The position numbers and the translations under genes are program-made. The notes under the pieces were generated by a model that made no database searches, was not told the origin of the DNA, and saw only the letters and a program-made list of their open reading frames with translations. Shown here piece by piece: positions 33,498-35,210 of a DNA stretch of 35,210 nt. Source of the stretch: Gemmatimonadota bacterium (GTDB lineage Bacteria > Gemmatimonadota > Gemmatimonadetes > Longimicrobiales > RSA9); the NCBI GenBank assembly GCA_019689775.1, contig JADGGV010000004.1, positions 1 to 35,210 of the forward strand. Reading direction: 5' to 3'. Numbering within the stretch: position 1 is the first letter of the stretch; each line of letters starts with the position of its first letter.

Positions 33498-33526
33498 AAG
33501 CTAGGCCTCACATGAGGAAACCGCAA
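33498..33526 (-). promoter_or_regulatory. Putative promoter of the lipoprotein/nfeD/floA operon
   Basis: On the minus strand TTGCGG (33521-33526) and TAGCTT (33498-33503) are 17 bases apart. The spacer holds CCTCA-CA-TGAGG (33506-33517), a small inverted repeat that a regulator could use. The hexamers match only in part. Confidence 0.4.
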
Positions 33527-33539
33527 GGTGCGCGGGCAC

Positions 33540-33569
33540 TTGACCCGGCCGCCCGGCGAGGTCTAGGTT
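33540..33569 (+). promoter_or_regulatory. Putative tetR promoter
   Basis: TTGACC (33540-33545) and TAGGTT (33564-33569) are 18 bases apart. The -35 lies 13 bases from that of the divergent operon. Downstream a direct repeat CGAACG-TC-CGAACG (33577-33590) near the start point could be an operator. Confidence 0.45.
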
Positions 33570-33602
33570 CACGGTCGAACGTCCGAACGAAAGGCCCGAG
33601 CC

Positions 33603-34250
33603 ATGGCGGACGAGCAGGCGCCGCACGACGAGAAGCTGACGCTCATCCTCCGCACCGCGGCGGCGATCTTCGCCGAGAAGGGCTACCACCGGGCGAGCAT
33701 CCGCGATATCAGCCGCGCGACCGGGATCAGCCTCTCGGGGCTGTACTACTACGTGCCGAGCAAGGAGGCGATCCTCTTCCGCATCCAGCAGCACGCCTTC
33801 GGGACGGTGGTCGAGAACCTGGAGCGGCGGCTGGACGGGGTCACCGACCCGGAGGAGCGCCTGCGGCTGTTCATCGAGAACCACCTTCGCTTCTTCGTGG
33901 CGAACATGAAGGAGATGAAGGTGCTCTCGCACGAGGCGACGGCGCTGTCGGGCGAGCTGCGCGAGCGCGTCGCGGCGCTGAAGCGGCGCTACACGGAGAT
34001 CTGCACCGGGATCCTGGCGGCGCTGCGCCCGGAGGCGGACGCGGCGTCGCTGCGGGTGGCGACGTTCTCGCTGTTCGGGATGATGAACTGGATCTACAAC
34101 TGGTACCACCCGGGGCGGGACGTGCCGGTGGATGCGCTGGCGGCGGAGATGATGCGCATCTTCCTGCGGGGCTATGTGGATGGGGTCGCGGACGGGGTCG
34201 CGCGACCGCTGAGCGGCGGGGCGGAGGCGGCGCCGACGTTCTGGCGGTGA
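33603..34250 (+). CDS. TetR/AcrR family transcriptional regulator
   Basis: The 215-aa product has a TetR-type N-terminal helix-turn-helix (about 13-58: ILRTAAAIFAEKGYHRASIRDISRATGISLSGLYYYVPSKEAIL). A helical ligand-binding domain follows, with FSLFGMMNWIYNWYHPG, typical of TetR proteins next to fatty acid or CoA-thioester metabolism genes. An enoyl-CoA hydratase gene lies 116 bases downstream in the same direction, which fits control of acyl-CoA breakdown with an acyl-CoA-like ligand. The divergent lipoprotein/nfeD/floA operon may also be a target. The ligand is inferred. Confidence 0.92.
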   Translation: MADEQAPHDEKLTLILRTAAAIFAEKGYHRASIRDISRATGISLSGLYYYVPSKEAILFRIQQHAFGTVVENLERRLDGVTDPEERLRLFIENHLRFFVANMKEMKVLSHEATALSGELRERVAALKRRYTEICTGILAALRPEADAASLRVATFSLFGMMNWIYNWYHPGRDVPVDALAAEMMRIFLRGYVDGVADGVARPLSGGAEAAPTFWR

Positions 34251-34283
34251 TCGCCGGCGCGCGCCGCAGGCGCGGGTGAACGA

Positions 34284-34299
34284 GCGACCGCGAGGTCGC
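34284..34299 (+). other. Small GNRA-loop hairpin between tetR and hydratase
   Basis: GCGACC (34284-34289) and GGTCGC (34294-34299) pair around a GCGA tetraloop, followed by a C-rich stretch. It has no T-tail. It may be an RNA stem between the two genes. Confidence 0.35.
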
Positions 34300-34366
34300 C
34301 CCCCAGATGCTGGGAACATGGACCGAGGCGGAGCCAGGCCGGCGCTGCCCACGAACGGAGGGTGTC

Positions 34367-35197
34367 ATGGCGAGTGTCATGGATCAGGCGACGACCGAGG
34401 AGGCGCGCACGCTGGTGCACTACGAGGCGCGGGACGGGGTGGCGATCCTGACGCTGGACGACCCACCGGCGAACACGTACACGTATGAGATGATGCGGCA
34501 GCTCGACGCCGCGATCCTGCGGGCGCGGATGGACGAGGCCGTGCACGTGATCGTGGTGACCGGCGCGGGGGAGAAGTTCTTCTGCGCAGGCGCCAACATC
34601 GCGATGCTGAACTCGGTGACGCCGCACTTCAAGTACTACTTCTGCCTGCACGCCAACGAGACGCTGAACCGGTTCGAGCAGACGCCGAAGCTGGTGATCG
34701 CGGCGTTGAACGGGCACACGGTGGGCGGGGGGCTCGAGATCGCGATGGCCGCGGACCTCCGCATCGCGCGCAAGGGTGCCGGGAAGATCGGCCTGCCGGA
34801 GATCAATCTGGGCGTGCTGCCGGGGACGGGCGGGACGCAGCGGCTGACGCGGCTCGTCGGCAAGAGCAAGGCGATCGAGCTGATGGTCACGGGCCGCACC
34901 TTCGACTTCGAGGAGGCGCAGGCGCTGGGGATCGTGGGCGACGTGGTGGAGGCGGCGAGCCGCGACGACTTCCTCGAGAAGGTCCTGGACTACGCGCGGC
35001 GCTTCACGCCGCCGAACGCGGCGGCGAAGGCGGTGGGCAACATCAAGCGCTCGGTGCAGACCGGGGGCGAGCTTCCGTTGCAGGACGCGCTGGCGGTCGA
35101 GCGCGAGCTACAGCAGTTGCTCTTCCAGAGCCAGGACGCGAAGGAGGGCCTGGCGGCGTACGTGGAGAAGCGGAAGCCGCAGTTCAGGGCGCAGTAG
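34367..35197 (+). CDS. Enoyl-CoA hydratase/isomerase family protein
   Basis: This crotonase-fold enzyme hydrates trans-2-enoyl-CoA in beta-oxidation or a related pathway. The oxyanion-hole segments are EKFFCAGANI (about 69-78) and NGHTVGGGLE (115-124). The two catalytic glutamates are E124 and E145 (GLPEINLGVLPGTGGTQRL), so hydratase activity is likely. The 276 aa are normal. The ATG at 34367 has GGAGG upstream; the ORF-track start at 34307 adds unlike sequence. It follows the TetR gene. The exact chain length or ring substrate cannot be told. Confidence 0.93.
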   Translation: MASVMDQATTEEARTLVHYEARDGVAILTLDDPPANTYTYEMMRQLDAAILRARMDEAVHVIVVTGAGEKFFCAGANIAMLNSVTPHFKYYFCLHANETLNRFEQTPKLVIAALNGHTVGGGLEIAMAADLRIARKGAGKIGLPEINLGVLPGTGGTQRLTRLVGKSKAIELMVTGRTFDFEEAQALGIVGDVVEAASRDDFLEKVLDYARRFTPPNAAAKAVGNIKRSVQTGGELPLQDALAVERELQQLLFQSQDAKEGLAAYVEKRKPQFRAQ

Positions 35198-35210
35198 CTC
35201 GGGTGGGCGG

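Overview
This is a GC-rich bacterial chromosome window, almost fully coding, with 38 supported protein genes and one tRNA. The gene set is core metabolism and housekeeping, but several small genes, leaders and one envelope-signalling cluster are not standard. I infer a Gemmatimonadota-like, Gram-negative-type organism. The reasons are the outer-membrane barrel proteins, the FloA/NfeD operon whose third gene ends in [16 protein letters not shown], the short omega subunit, and an ECF sigma factor followed by glycogen-binding-type E-set proteins. This placement is inference and no marker search was run.

Positions 111-24998 are almost entirely minus-strand genes. Read in transcription order they are: gltA, icd, pepA, a plug/barrel outer-membrane protein, yicC, gmk, rpoZ, coaBC, a family-4-type uracil-DNA glycosylase, dnaB, radA, ispD, tsaC, a YwlE-like phosphatase, aroE, a ComFC-like phosphoribosyltransferase, gap, a small zinc ribbon, an alpha/beta hydrolase, pgk, tpiA and secG. 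After a divergent spot come a 2-oxoacid dehydrogenase E1-beta, E2 and lipB. Many junctions are ATGA or GTGA overlaps, so translational coupling is common. The E1-beta/E2/lipB run is coherent because LipB supplies the octanoyl group that becomes lipoate on the E2 lipoyl lysine. Glycolysis genes (gap, pgk, tpiA) and TCA genes (gltA, icd) form separate clusters.

The plus strand carries a 75-aa orphan gene at 3566-3793. From 25239 it carries an ECF sigma factor, a single-TM protein with an extracytoplasmic E-set domain, and a predicted barrel protein with a second E-set domain that seems to start at CTG. These are followed by a secreted helical protein, a FeoA-like small protein, and an overlapping DUF4142/cupredoxin lipoprotein pair. 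Between them lie well-formed promoters, stem-loop leaders and large inverted repeats.

Positions 30267-33458 return to the minus strand: lipoprotein, NfeD, FloA, a single-TM protein, then tRNA-Leu(CAA) bracketed by a perfect 10-bp inverted repeat. The right end holds a divergent TetR regulator followed by an enoyl-CoA hydratase.

The best candidate for an undescribed system is the sigma/E-set/barrel-E-set module at 25239-27615. Next are the two attenuator-like leaders (3429-3565 and 28438-28615) and the structured region at 28927-29111. No CRISPR array, insertion sequence, prophage or origin was seen.
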